From Rubrimonas sp036770645 (lineage in GTDB: Bacteria > Pseudomonadota > Alphaproteobacteria > Rhodobacterales > Rhodobacteraceae), in the NCBI GenBank assembly GCA_036770645.1, contig DAIPIU010000010.1:1-55462 (forward strand): a DNA stretch of 55,462 nt, written 5' to 3'. The position numbers and the translations under genes were made by a program. Positions 17,544 to 29,111 of this stretch are shown here, one piece after another (the stretch's first letter is position 1; every line of letters starts with the position of its first letter). The notes under the pieces are model-generated. The model saw only the letters and a program-made list of their open reading frames with translations. It searched no databases and was not told where the DNA came from.

Positions 17544-18095
17544 ATGCCGACGCCATCCTCCGATTACGCGCCCGTCCAGCGCGCCCTGCACTGGCTGATG
17601 GCCGCGATGATCTTCGGCCTGATCGGCGTGGGGCTGTGGATCCCGACGGTCGGCGACGATCCCGCCGACCGGCCGTTCAAGGATCTCCTCTACGACATCC
17701 ACAAATGGACCGGCATCGTCGTGCTGGCGCTCGCGGTCTGGCGGCTGCGCCTGCGCATGACCCGGCCGGTCGCCGATGTGCCGGGCCTCACCCGGTTCGA
17801 GGCCTTCGCGTCGCGCCGGGCGCACCAGCTCGTCTACCTGCTGATGATCCTGATGCCGCTGACCGGCTGGGCGTCGAGCTCGGCGCTGGGCTTTCCCGTG
17901 GTCTGGCTCGGCGTGCTGCCGCTGCCCGACATCGCCCCGCGCGACACCGCGCTCGGCTTCCGCCTGCTCGACGTGCACCGGACGCTCGCCTGGACCCTGA
18001 TCGTCGTGCTGGCCGTGCATGTGGGGGCGGCGCTGCGCCACCATTTCGTGCAGAAGGACGGCGTGCTGCGCCGGATGCTCGGCGGCGCGTCGTGA
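17544..18095 (+). CDS. Cytochrome b561 family protein
   Basis: The 183-residue protein has four membrane segments with the histidines expected to hold two b-type haems: QRALHWLMA near residue 13, DIHKWTG, RRAHQLVY and the DVHRTLAW / LAVHVGAALRHHF pair. CybB-type proteins move electrons from quinol to periplasmic acceptors. It lies 65 bases after the LysE gene and about 0.9 kb after msrP. It could in principle reduce MsrP in place of the missing MsrQ, but that is only a suggestion from position. The ATG is preceded by GAAGGAG. Confidence 0.9.
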   Translation: MPTPSSDYAPVQRALHWLMAAMIFGLIGVGLWIPTVGDDPADRPFKDLLYDIHKWTGIVVLALAVWRLRLRMTRPVADVPGLTRFEAFASRRAHQLVYLLMILMPLTGWASSSALGFPVVWLGVLPLPDIAPRDTALGFRLLDVHRTLAWTLIVVLAVHVGAALRHHFVQKDGVLRRMLGGAS

Positions 18096-18187
18096 ACGCG
18101 ATCAATTCGATGTGATGGCGCGGTCTCTTCCAGCTTGCGGTCTGATCCCGTTTTGTTCATAGTCGCGCGAAACGGAGGGTCGCGGCG

Positions 18188-19057
18188 ATGCAGAAGGAGG
18201 CGCTGGAAGAGGTCGGCCAGGCGCAGCAGGAGCGCCTGTTCCACATCGATTTCCGGGCCTATTTCCTCGGGCGGCTGTCGCGCGGCGACCTGATCCGGCG
18301 CTTCGGCATCCGCGAGGCTGCCGCGACCCGCGACATCGCGCTCTACCGCGCGCTCGCGCCCGACAACCTCGCCTTCGACGGCTCGAGCAAGACCTACCTC
18401 TGCGCCGCTGGCTTCCGGCCGCTGTTCCGGCACGAACCGGGCCAGAGCCTGACCGCCATCGCCGAGGGTCTTGGCGACGATGCCGTCAACGCGGCCGGGC
18501 CGCATGTCCGCACCGAACGGCCCCTGCGGCTGAACCAGCCCGCCATCGCCGTCATCGCCGCCGTCACGCGGGCCATCGCCGAGCGGCGGGCGCTGCGGAT
18601 CGACTATGTCTCGCTGAGCTCCGGGCCGGGCGAGCGCGAGATCGCGCCCTTCGCGCTGGTGGACACGGGCGTGCGCTGGCACGCGCGCGCCTATGACCGC
18701 CGGCGCGGGGGATTCCGCGATTTCGTGCTGACGCGCATCCTGCGGGCCGAGGCGCTGCCCGGCGCGGTCGCGCCGCACGAGGACCGCGAGGCCGACGACC
18801 AGTGGACGCGGGTGGTCGAACTCGAACTCGCGCCGCATCCAGGCGTGGCGCGCCCGGAGGCCGTGGCGCTCGACTACGCCATGACCGACGGCGTGCTGCG
18901 GGTGCGGATGCGCGCGGCGCTGGTCGGCTATGCCCTGCTGCGGCTGTCGGTCGACGCCAGCGAGGACCACCGGCTCGACCCTGCGCGCCACCAGTTGTGG
19001 CTGCGCAACACGCCGGCGCTCTACGGCGTCGACAATCTGGGCATCGCGCCGCGCTGA
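18188..19057 (+). CDS. WYL-domain regulator of the CapW/BrxR type
   Basis: The 289-residue protein has the three-part layout of BrxR and CapW: an N-terminal winged-helix region (about residues 15-75, FGIREAAATRDIALYR), a WYL domain (LRIDYVSLSSG at 136-146, RWHARAYD at 163-170, FRDFVLTRI at 176-184) and a C-terminal WCX-like domain. BrxR and CapW are repressors that control phage-defence operons and are relieved by nucleic-acid or nucleotide ligands. No BREX, CBASS or other defence gene is recognisable on either side; neighbours are cytochrome b561 and an OmpA-like lipoprotein. The ATG at 18188 has GGAGGG nine bases upstream. Confidence 0.82.
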   Translation: MQKEALEEVGQAQQERLFHIDFRAYFLGRLSRGDLIRRFGIREAAATRDIALYRALAPDNLAFDGSSKTYLCAAGFRPLFRHEPGQSLTAIAEGLGDDAVNAAGPHVRTERPLRLNQPAIAVIAAVTRAIAERRALRIDYVSLSSGPGEREIAPFALVDTGVRWHARAYDRRRGGFRDFVLTRILRAEALPGAVAPHEDREADDQWTRVVELELAPHPGVARPEAVALDYAMTDGVLRVRMRAALVGYALLRLSVDASEDHRLDPARHQLWLRNTPALYGVDNLGIAPR

Positions 19058-19117
19058 TCCGTGCGGCGCGCGCCGGGAAAACAGGCGGCGACGGCGCGGA
19101 TCCGCCCGCGCAGGCGG

Positions 19118-19129
19118 CACAGCACTGTG
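19118..19129. promoter_or_regulatory. Small palindrome upstream of the OmpA-like gene
   Basis: CACAG-CA-CTGTG is a perfect inverted repeat in the 252-base region between the WYL regulator and the OmpA-like lipoprotein. It could be an operator, possibly for the WYL protein just upstream, but a 5-bp arm is short and chance is plausible. Confidence 0.25.
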
Positions 19130-19309
19130 TTGTCAATCTGCGACGCCGCCTGCAAACTCGGCTAATGCCGTTTGCCTGCGCCGTTTACTCCGTTGTGGGC
19201 GGGATCGGTTTCATGCCATGCAACCACAGGCGCGCCTTAGGGCCGACGAGGGCATGAATAAGGGGACGCGACGCGAGCGCCGTCTCCGCAACCTGGAACG
19301 GAGAGAGGG

Positions 19310-20131
19310 ATGAATACGGTTTCCCGTATCGCGGTCATCGGCACGGCGCTTGTCGCGGCCGGCTGCACGAAGAATCTTCCTGGCGGCTCGCTGCTCGGCA
19401 CCCTCGGCGCCGAGAGCTATCTCGGTTCGCAGGTCGGCGACGCCTCGTTCAACGGCGAGCTGGCCCGGGCCTACCAGAAGGTGGCGGGCGTCAACGCCAA
19501 CAGCCACGTCAACTGGCTCGATTCGACCGTCTACATCGAGCGGTCGAAGCTCGCCGCCGCCGGCACGCCGGCCGAGCTGTTCCGTCCCGCCGATTTCGGG
19601 GTGAACGGCGATCTCGAGGCGCTGCGCGCCCAGGTGATCAGCGGCGTGGCGGCCAATGGCGGCGCGCGTCCGGCCGAATGCGCCGAGACCATGGCGCTCT
19701 ACGACTATCTCGTGGAGTCGGCCTACCAGGCGCCCGGCCAGAGCGTGGCGATCGCCCGCGCCGCGTTCGATGCCGCCTACAACGCCTGCAACCCGCCGGT
19801 CGTCGGCGATTTCGCGGTGTTCTTCGGCTTCAACCGCACCGATCTGACCGCGGCCGCCCTCTCGGTGATCGACGAGGTCGTCGCGGCGCTGGGCGGTTCG
19901 GGCACCCCGGTCTCGGTGGTCGGCCACACCGACACCGTCGGCTCGCTGTCCTACAACCAGGGCCTGTCGGAGCGCCGCGCCGCCGCGGTCGCCAACCGGA
20001 TGGTCCAGCTCGGCGTCGACCCGGGCACGATCACCCAGGCCGGCCGCTCTTGGCTTGAGCCCGCCGTCGACACCGGCCCGAACGTGCGCGAGCCGCAGAA
20101 CCGGCGCGTCGAGATCACCATCTCGGATTGA
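19310..20131 (+). CDS. OmpA-family lipoprotein
   Basis: The 273-residue protein starts with a lipoprotein signal and lipobox V-A-A-G-C (Cys19). The C-terminal third is an OmpA/MotB peptidoglycan-binding domain: FFGFNRTDLTAAA, VSVVGHTDTVGS, LSERRAAAVANRM and a terminal NRRVEI. The middle (about residues 30-150) has no family I recognise. It probably links the outer membrane to peptidoglycan. A strong AGAGAGG ribosome binding site precedes the ATG and an intrinsic terminator follows, so it is likely a well-expressed single-gene unit. Confidence 0.9.
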   Translation: MNTVSRIAVIGTALVAAGCTKNLPGGSLLGTLGAESYLGSQVGDASFNGELARAYQKVAGVNANSHVNWLDSTVYIERSKLAAAGTPAELFRPADFGVNGDLEALRAQVISGVAANGGARPAECAETMALYDYLVESAYQAPGQSVAIARAAFDAAYNACNPPVVGDFAVFFGFNRTDLTAAALSVIDEVVAALGGSGTPVSVVGHTDTVGSLSYNQGLSERRAAAVANRMVQLGVDPGTITQAGRSWLEPAVDTGPNVREPQNRRVEITISD

Positions 20132-20159
20132 TCCGAGCCGATCCCGTCCGACCGTCGAG

Positions 20160-20193
20160 CCGCCCCGCGCCAGTCGCGGGGCGGTTTGCTTTT
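20160..20193 (+). terminator. Intrinsic terminator after the OmpA-like gene
   Basis: A perfect 10-bp stem, CCGCCCCGCG (20160-20169) with CGCGGGGCGG (20175-20184), has loop CCAGT and is followed by TTTGCTTTT. It begins 28 bases after the OmpA-like stop and is the clearest rho-independent terminator in the window. Confidence 0.9.
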
Positions 20194-20268
20194 CTGGAAT
20201 GCCGCGCGCAGACTGCACGCATGACGGGCAATCGCCCGCCGACGTCCGCCCCCCGACACGAGGCCACG

Positions 20269-22095
20269 ATGCAGCCGACCGACCGCGTGCCATGTGGCGC
20301 CGCCAACGCCGAATCCGGCGGCCCGGGTCTGGGCGCGATGCCGGAATGGCGTCTGGACGACCTGTATGCCGGGCCCGACGACCCCGCGATCCGCGCCGAT
20401 CTCGACCGCGCGCGCGCCGAGGCCGCGGCGTTCGCCGCCGAACATGAGGGCCGGCTCGCGGCGCTCGACGGCGACGGTCTCGCCGCCGCCATCGCCGCCT
20501 ACGAGCGCATCGACCTGCGCATCGGCCGCGTGATGTCCTATGCCAGCCTACGCTACCAGCAGGACACGCTGGACCCGGCGCGCGCCAAGATGCTGGGCGA
20601 CCTGCAGGCCGAGGTCACCGACCTCACCACGCCGCTGGTGTTCTTCACGCTCGAACTGAACCGGATCGACGAGGCGCGGATCGCGGCCTCCTGCGCGGAG
20701 AGCGCGGCGCTGGCGCATTGGCGGCCCTGGCTCGACCGCGTGCGCGCGTGGCGTCCGCACCAGCTGTCGGACGAGCTGGAACGCTTCGAGCACGACCGCT
20801 CCGTCGTGGGCGTCGCGGCATGGACGCGTCTCTACGACGAGACCTGCGCGGCGCTGAGCTTCGCGGTCGGCGACGAAACGCTGAACCTCGAGGCGACGCT
20901 CAACCGCCTGTCGGATCCGGACCGCAGCCGGCGCGAGGCGGCCGCCCATGCGCTGGCGGCGACCTTCCGGGCGAACCTGCGCCTGTTCTCCCTGATCATG
21001 AACACGCTGATCAAGGAAAAGGAGATCGACGACCGCTGGCGCAAATACGAAAGCCCCCAGGCGCTGCGCCATCTCGCCAACCAGGTCGAGCCCGCTGTCG
21101 TCGAGGCGCTCGCGGCGGCGGTGAAGCGCGCCCTGCCGCGGCTGTCGCACCGCTATTACGCGCTCAAGGCGCGGTGGCTGGGGCTCGACAAGCTGGCGTT
21201 CTGGGACCGGAACGCGCCGCTGCCCGAGGCGGGCGACCGCATCGTGCCCTGGGCCGAGGCGCAGGAGATCGTGCTGTCCGCCTATGCCGATTTCTCGCCG
21301 CGCATGGCCGAACTGGCCGAGCCGTTCTTCACGCAGGGCTGGATCGACGCGCCCTGCAAGCCGGGCAAGAGCCCGGGCGCCTTCGCGCACCCCACGGTTT
21401 CGGACGTGCACCCCTATGTGCTGCTCAACTACATGGGCCGCACGCGGGACGTCATGACACTGGCGCATGAGCTGGGCCATGGCGTGCACCAGCGGCTGGC
21501 GGCGCGGCAGGGCGAGTTGCTGTCGCGCACGCCGCTGACGCTGGCCGAGACGGCCTCGGTGTTCGGCGAGATGCTGACCTTCAAGCGCCTGCTGCGCGCC
21601 GAGACCGATCCGGCGCGGCGCAAGGCGCTGTTGGCCGGCAAGGTCGAGGACATGATCAACACCGTCGTGCGCCAGATGTCCTTCTACGATTTCGAAAGCC
21701 GCCTGCACGCCGCCCGCCGCGAGGGCGAACTGACCGCCGACCGGATCGGCGAGATCTGGATTGCAGTGCAGACCGAGAGCCTCGGGCCGGCGTTCGACCT
21801 TGGCCGCGACTATGAGGTGTTCTGGACCTACATCCCGCACTTCATCCATACGCCGTTCTATGTCTATGCCTATGCCTTCGGCGACGGCCTGGTGAACGCG
21901 CTCTATGCCGTGTTCGAAGGCGGCGCGGAGGGGTTTCAGGATCGTTACTTCGCCCTGCTGCAGGCCGGCGGCACCCGGGGCCACCGCGACCTGCTGGCCC
22001 CCTTCGGCCTCGACGCCGCCGATCCGGCCTTCTGGGACCGCGGTCTCGGGATGATCGCGGGCATGATCGACGAGCTCGAATCCATGGAGGGGTGA
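20269..22095 (+). CDS. pepF: M3-family oligoendopeptidase F
   Basis: This cytoplasmic zinc peptidase degrades short peptides. The 608-residue protein has the zinc motif H-E-L-G-H at residues 400-404 with the third ligand region LTLAETASVFGEM downstream, and the typical HPYVLLNYMGR and YAFGDGLV segments. The ATG at 20269 follows GAGG at good spacing and gives the family length. Earlier in-frame ATGs at 20221 or 20128 would run into the preceding terminator region. The isomerase gene follows after three bases, so the two are probably co-transcribed. Confidence 0.93.
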   Translation: MQPTDRVPCGAANAESGGPGLGAMPEWRLDDLYAGPDDPAIRADLDRARAEAAAFAAEHEGRLAALDGDGLAAAIAAYERIDLRIGRVMSYASLRYQQDTLDPARAKMLGDLQAEVTDLTTPLVFFTLELNRIDEARIAASCAESAALAHWRPWLDRVRAWRPHQLSDELERFEHDRSVVGVAAWTRLYDETCAALSFAVGDETLNLEATLNRLSDPDRSRREAAAHALAATFRANLRLFSLIMNTLIKEKEIDDRWRKYESPQALRHLANQVEPAVVEALAAAVKRALPRLSHRYYALKARWLGLDKLAFWDRNAPLPEAGDRIVPWAEAQEIVLSAYADFSPRMAELAEPFFTQGWIDAPCKPGKSPGAFAHPTVSDVHPYVLLNYMGRTRDVMTLAHELGHGVHQRLAARQGELLSRTPLTLAETASVFGEMLTFKRLLRAETDPARRKALLAGKVEDMINTVVRQMSFYDFESRLHAARREGELTADRIGEIWIAVQTESLGPAFDLGRDYEVFWTYIPHFIHTPFYVYAYAFGDGLVNALYAVFEGGAEGFQDRYFALLQAGGTRGHRDLLAPFGLDAADPAFWDRGLGMIAGMIDELESMEG

Positions 22096-22098
22096 CGC

Positions 22099-22995
22099 AT
22101 GCCCGAGCAGCCCCCGGAGGCGGCCTTGCGCGTGGGCATGAGCCTCGACCACACGGCCGATTCGCTGCAGGAGCTCGGGACCGCATTCGACGCATTCGAA
22201 ACGCTGGGGCTCGATTCGGTCGAGATGTTCCTGCCGTCGCTGGGCGTGGTCGTCGGGGGCTTGGTGCGGCCCCGCCAACTGGCGGAACTGCGGCGCATCT
22301 GCCGCGACCGGCCCTACGCGATCACCGCCCATGGCGCCCTGTCGGCGAACCTCGGCGACCCCGCCGGCGCGCCCCTGCACCGGCGGACCGTGCAGGCGAG
22401 CCTCGAGGTCTGCGGCGAGGTCGGCGCGGCGCTGCTGGTGCAGCATGCGCTGCACTGCCACGACGATGCCGCGACCGTGGACCGGGCGCTGGGATGCGAG
22501 CGCGAGGCTCTGGCCGCGCTGGGCGATGCCGCGAGCGATGCGAAGGTCGTGCTGGCGATCGAGACCATGTTCCCCGACCCGGGGCGATGGACGCCCACCC
22601 CTGGCGAGCTTGCGGCGCAGCTCTCCGCCGTCGACCATCCGTCGGTCGGGGCCTGTTTCGACTTCGCGCATGCCTGGCTGAACCGCAGCCACCGCCCGTA
22701 TGACTTCATCGCCGAGGCCGCCGCTCTCGCGCCGCTGTGCCGTCACCTGCATGTGCACGACAATTTCGGCCGGCCGCCGCTGTTCCGGACCTGGTCGCAC
22801 GGCGATGCCATCATGTTCGGCTTCGGCGACCTGCATCTGCCGCCGGGGGCCGGCAACCTGCCCTGGGAGGCGCTGGCAGGGCTGCCCTATGCCGGAACGC
22901 CGGTCGCAAACCTCGAACTCGACAAGCGCTGGATGCCGGAATGGGTCGCCGCCATCGCGTGGACGCGGATCTGGGCCGAAGCCGCGCGCGGCTGA
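22099..22995 (+). CDS. Sugar phosphate isomerase/epimerase-like TIM-barrel protein
   Basis: The 298-residue protein looks like the xylose-isomerase-like/AP-endonuclease-2 TIM barrel. Visible features are AITAHGALSANLGDP, ALLVQHALHCH, IETMFPDPGRWTP with a conserved Glu, CFDFAHAWL, and HLHVHDNFG with metal-binding histidines. Substrate unknown. It follows pepF by three bases. A full set of acidic and His metal ligands suggests an active isomerase or epimerase rather than a structural relic. Confidence 0.8.
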   Translation: MPEQPPEAALRVGMSLDHTADSLQELGTAFDAFETLGLDSVEMFLPSLGVVVGGLVRPRQLAELRRICRDRPYAITAHGALSANLGDPAGAPLHRRTVQASLEVCGEVGAALLVQHALHCHDDAATVDRALGCEREALAALGDAASDAKVVLAIETMFPDPGRWTPTPGELAAQLSAVDHPSVGACFDFAHAWLNRSHRPYDFIAEAAALAPLCRHLHVHDNFGRPPLFRTWSHGDAIMFGFGDLHLPPGAGNLPWEALAGLPYAGTPVANLELDKRWMPEWVAAIAWTRIWAEAARG

Positions 22996-23001
22996 GGGGC
23001 G

Positions 23002-23030
23002 TTCCCACCGTCGCGACGCTCGACTATAGC
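23002..23030 (+). promoter_or_regulatory. Possible sigma-70 promoter for the LolA-like gene
   Basis: TTCCCA (23002-23007) and TATAGC (23025-23030) are separated by 17 bases, each matching four of six consensus positions. TATA is rare in this DNA. It lies 66 bases before the LolA-like start. Confidence 0.35.
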
Positions 23031-23095
23031 ACGGTGCCGCCGCGCGGACGCGCGACGGCCGCGATGCCGCCGGGGCCGAGGGACACGATACGCCG

Positions 23096-23719
23096 ATGAC
23101 CAGACGCCAGCTTCTTTCCGCCTGCGCCGCAGCCGCCATCGTCGCCGGCGCGATGCCAGCCGCCGCGGATCCGGCGATGGACGCGCGCGATCTTGCGCGG
23201 ATTTCGAACTACCTCAACGCGATCGGCACGCTGGAGGGGACCTTCGTGCAGGTCGATCCGGAGGCGGTGGTCTCGACCGGGGCCTTCGCCATGCGCCGGC
23301 CGGGGCGGATCCGCTTCGAGTACGAACCGCCGAACCCGGCCGTGATCATCGCGGACGGGTTCTGGGTCGGGGTCATCGACCGGCGCGACGGCAAGGTCGA
23401 CCGCTACCCCCTGAGCGAAACGCCGCTGAACCTGCTGCTGAAGGCGGATGTCGACCTGCGCCGCGAGGGCGCCGTGACGGAGGTCACGCGCCGCGACGGC
23501 CAGATCGCCGTGACGGCCATCGATCCCGGCCGCAATGCCCAGGGTTCGATCACGCTGATCTTCGGCGAGAACCCGCTGGAACTGCGCCAGTGGGTCGTGA
23601 CCGACGGACAGGGCCGTCAGACCACGGTCGCCTTGCGCGACATGCGGACCAACGTCACCATCGCGCCATCGAAATTCGTGATCGAGGACAATCTTGAACC
23701 CTGGACCCGACGCAACTGA
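23096..23719 (+). CDS. lolA: LolA-family outer-membrane lipoprotein carrier
   Basis: LolA shuttles lipoproteins across the periplasm. The 207-residue protein has an N-terminal signal (MTRRQLLSACAAAA, cleavage near AAADP) and the LolA fold features: YLNAIGTLEGTFVQV, MRRPGRIRFEYEPP and a C-terminal FVIED. The Arg-Arg near the start could even be a weak Tat signal. It is preceded by a possible promoter, and its 3' end overlaps the glutamine-synthetase-like gene by 26 bases. Family members without an adjacent lolB, as here, are common in alphaproteobacteria. Confidence 0.85.
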   Translation: MTRRQLLSACAAAAIVAGAMPAAADPAMDARDLARISNYLNAIGTLEGTFVQVDPEAVVSTGAFAMRRPGRIRFEYEPPNPAVIIADGFWVGVIDRRDGKVDRYPLSETPLNLLLKADVDLRREGAVTEVTRRDGQIAVTAIDPGRNAQGSITLIFGENPLELRQWVVTDGQGRQTTVALRDMRTNVTIAPSKFVIEDNLEPWTRRN

Positions 23720-25082
23720 CGACCCCGCGCCGCAGACGCCGGAGCAGGTCGCCGACTGGCTTCGCTCGCGCCGGGTCACCGAGGTCGAATGCCTGGTCGC
23801 GGACATGTCGGGCGTGGCGCGGGGCAAGATCCTGCCGACCGAGAAATACCTGAGCTCTGCCGCCGATGGCGGGCTGCGCCTGCCCGAATCGATCTTCCTG
23901 CAGACGGTGACGGGCGATTTCGTCGACAGCGACATCATGGACGACACCGAGCCGGATCTGATCCTGCACCCGGACCCCGCCACCCTGCGCCTCGTGCCCT
24001 GGTACGGCGAGCCCACGGGCCAGATCATCTGCGACGCCTTCCACCGCGACGGATCGGAAAGCGAGATCGCGCCGCGGGCCGTGCTGAAGCGCGTGCTGCG
24101 CATGTACGAGGAGCGCGGCTGGAAGCCGATCGTCGCGCCGGAACTCGAATTCTACCTCTGCAAGAAGAACATCGATCCCGATTATCCGCTCGAGCCGCCG
24201 GTCGGCAAATCGGGCCGGCCCGAGACCGGACGCCAGTCCTACGGAATCGACGCGGTGAACGAATTCGATCCGATCTTCGAGGACATGTACGACTGGTGCG
24301 ATGCCCAGGGACTCGACGTGGACACGCTGATCCACGAATCCGGGGCGGCGCAGGTCGAGATCAACTTCATCCACGGCGATGCGCTGTCGCTGGCCGACCA
24401 GGTCTTCATGTTCAAGCGGACGGTGCGCAACGCCGCTCTGCGCCACGACATCTACGCCACCTTCATGGCCAAGCCGCACCAGAACGAACCCGGCTCGGCG
24501 ATGCACATCCACCAGAGCGTCATCGGGACCGCCAACGGCGAGAACCTGTTCTCGACGCCGGACGGCGAGGACACGCCGCTGTTCCGCGCCCATGTCGCGG
24601 GGCTCCAGAAGCACCTCCACGACGCCATGGCGCTGCTGGGGCCGAACGTGAACAGCTATCGCCGGCTGGTGAAGGATTACGCCGCGCCGATCAACACCCA
24701 TTGGGGCCACGAGAACCGCACCGTGGGGCTGCGCGTGCCGGCATCGCGCCCGCATTCGCGCCGCGTCGAGAACCGCATCCCGGGGGCCGACGCGAACCCG
24801 TATCTGGCGCTCGCAGCCTCGCTGGTCTGCGGCTGGATCGGCATGGTGGACGAGCTCGAGCCGACCGCACCGCTGCAGAAGAACGCCTACACGGTGAAGA
24901 GCCAGCGCCTGCCCCGGCATCTGCTCGACGCGCTGGGCAACCTGCGCGGTTCGCGCGCCCTGCGCGACGCGCTGGGCGACACGTTCGTGTCGGTGTTCCT
25001 CGAGGTGAAGGCGGCCGAGCACACCGCCTATCAGCAGGTGATCTCGGCCTGGGAGCGCGAGCACCTGCTGCTGAACGTCTGA
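23694..25082 (+). CDS. Glutamine synthetase family ligase (PuuA/GlnT-like)
   Basis: The 462-residue protein belongs to the glutamine-synthetase superfamily branch that includes gamma-glutamylputrescine synthetase: PELEFYL, GAAQVEINF, MHIHQSV, NSYRRLV and the R-V-P / ENRIPGADANPYLA segments are present. It should ligate an amine or ammonia to glutamate using ATP, but the substrate cannot be fixed. The frame opens with TTG at 23694, with GAGG about seven bases upstream, inside the end of lolA; no ATG start matches the conserved N-terminus. The polyamine role is a guess from family similarity. Confidence 0.88.
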   Translation: MNPGPDATDDPAPQTPEQVADWLRSRRVTEVECLVADMSGVARGKILPTEKYLSSAADGGLRLPESIFLQTVTGDFVDSDIMDDTEPDLILHPDPATLRLVPWYGEPTGQIICDAFHRDGSESEIAPRAVLKRVLRMYEERGWKPIVAPELEFYLCKKNIDPDYPLEPPVGKSGRPETGRQSYGIDAVNEFDPIFEDMYDWCDAQGLDVDTLIHESGAAQVEINFIHGDALSLADQVFMFKRTVRNAALRHDIYATFMAKPHQNEPGSAMHIHQSVIGTANGENLFSTPDGEDTPLFRAHVAGLQKHLHDAMALLGPNVNSYRRLVKDYAAPINTHWGHENRTVGLRVPASRPHSRRVENRIPGADANPYLALAASLVCGWIGMVDELEPTAPLQKNAYTVKSQRLPRHLLDALGNLRGSRALRDALGDTFVSVFLEVKAAEHTAYQQVISAWEREHLLLNV

Positions 25083-25095
25083 GCGGCGCGGCCGC

Positions 25096-25098
<3 letters not shown>
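25080..25098. terminator. Shared hairpin holding both convergent stop codons
   Basis: TGAGCGGC (25080-25087), loop GCG, and GCCGCTCA (25091-25098) form a perfect 8-bp stem. The plus-strand TGA of the ligase gene and the minus-strand TGA of metH are the outermost bases of the two arms. There is no T-run, so termination would be rho-assisted or only transcript-end stabilising. Confidence 0.5.
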
Positions 25099-27758
<2,660 letters not shown>

Positions 27759-27762
<4 letters not shown>

Positions 27763-28832
27763 GCGGCGTCCTCGCCCTGGAAGCCCTGCTCGAACATCTC
27801 GAGCCCCGACAGCCGCAGGCGGGGCCTGCGCGCGGGGACGGCGCGCGGGGGCAGGCCCCGGACATGGGCGGCGATGTGGCGGATGTGGTCGGGCGTGGTG
27901 CCGCAGCAGCCGCCGAGGATGTTCACCAGCCCCGACCGCGCCCATTCCTCGAGATGCGCGCAGGTCTCGTGCGGCTGCTCGTCGTAGCCGCCCATCTCGT
28001 TGGGAAGGCCGGCGTTCGGGTAGGCGCTGATGCGCGTGTCTGCGACCTCGGCCAGCGCGCGGATGTGCGGCCGCATCTCCTCGGCGCCCAGCGCGCAGTT
28101 CAGCCCGACGCTGAAGGGCCGGGCGTGCGAGACCGACACCCAGAACGCCTCGGGCGTCTGGCCGGTCAGCGTGCGGCCCGAGCGGTCGGTGATGGTGCCC
28201 GACAGCATCAGCGGCGGCAGGTCGAGCCCCTCGTCGCGCAGCGATTCGACGGCGAAGATCGCCGCCTTGGCGTTCAGCGTGTCGAAGATCGTCTCGATCA
28301 GGATCAGGTCCACGCCGCCTTCGACAAGGCCCCGCGCGGCCTCGGCATAGGCCGCGGCCAGGTCGTCGAAGCCGACGGCGCGGAAGCCCGGGTCGTTCAC
28401 GTCGGGGCTGATCGAGGCGGTGCGGTTGGTCGGGCCGATGGCGCCGGCGACCCAGGCGGGGCGGCCGCAGGCGTCCGCGGCCTCGCGCGCGAGGCGCGCG
28501 GCGGCGAGGTTCAGTTCGAGGCAGGCGTCTTCCAGCCCGTAGTCGGCCTGGCTGATCCGGTTGGCGTTGAAGGTGTTGGTGCAGAGGATGTCGGCCCCCG
28601 CGTCGAGATATTCGGCGTGGATCGAGCGGATCACCTCGGGCGCCGTCAGCACGAGGATGTCGTTATTGCCCACGAGGTCGTGGGGATGATCGGCGAAGCG
28701 CGGGCCGCGATAGGCGTCGTCGGGGAGGCGGCGCTGCTGGATCATGGTGCCCATTGCGCCGTCGAGGACGAGGATGCGGCCGGACGCGGCGCGTTCCAGC
28801 GCGGCGCGGCGATCCGTTGCGGTCTCGGTCAT
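27759..28832 (-). CDS. metH: Methionine synthase, homocysteine-binding part
   Basis: The 357-residue protein is the N-terminal homocysteine S-methyltransferase module: ILVLDGAMGTMIQ, NTFNANRISQADYG, and the zinc cysteines in GLNCALG and LGGCCGTTPDH. On its own it needs the B12/folate partner encoded next. The ATG at 28832 has GGGAG at good spacing; an earlier in-frame ATG at 28862 is less likely. The region upstream runs into a scaffold join. I looked for a cobalamin or SAM-type riboswitch in the leader and saw no recognisable core. Confidence 0.95.
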
Positions 28833-28875
28833 GGCGGTTCTCCCTCGCGACGGCGGGGACATGGCGCGCCGGCAC

Positions 28876-29085
28876 GCCCCGACGAGGGTCTATGGGACGG
28901 ATGCGGCGTCGCGGCAAGTCGCGCGCGGCGNNNNNNNNNNNNNNNNNNNNNNNNNNNNNNNNNNNNNNNNNNNNNNNNNNNNNNNNNNNNNNNNNNNNNN
29001 NNNNNNNNNNNNNNNNNNNNNNNNNNNNNNGCCCCGACGAGGGTCTATGGGACGGATGCGGCGTCGCGGCAAGTCGCGCGCGGCG
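28876..29085. repeat. 55-base duplicate flanking N gap (assembly overlap)
   Basis: Bases 28876-28930 and 29031-29085 are identical over 55 positions, beginning GCCCCGACGAGGG and ending GCGCGCGGCG, and abut the N run on both sides. This is what two contigs sharing an unmerged terminal overlap look like, so the gap probably contains nothing and the repeat is not biological. Confidence 0.9.
28931..29030. other. Assembly gap (100 N) between metH and che operon
   Basis: Exactly 100 N, the placeholder length. Because its flanks are the same 55 bases, the true gap size is likely minus 55. Confidence 0.95.
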
Positions 29086-29111
29086 CGGCGCAAACGCTGC
29101 CGGCGCTGCGC

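Noticed and set aside
20548..23139. Antisense frame of about 860 codons across pepF and the isomerase
   Set aside because: Same cause: GC-rich shadow of two conserved genes, without start signals.
28833..28930. Cobalamin or SAM-type riboswitch upstream of metH
   Set aside because: I looked for a B12-box or SAM-riboswitch core in the leader and found none; the leader is also interrupted by the scaffold join.
28876..29085. 55-base direct repeat as an attachment site or transposon target duplication
   Set aside because: Both copies abut an N run exactly, which is the signature of an unmerged contig overlap; no integrase or transposase is near.
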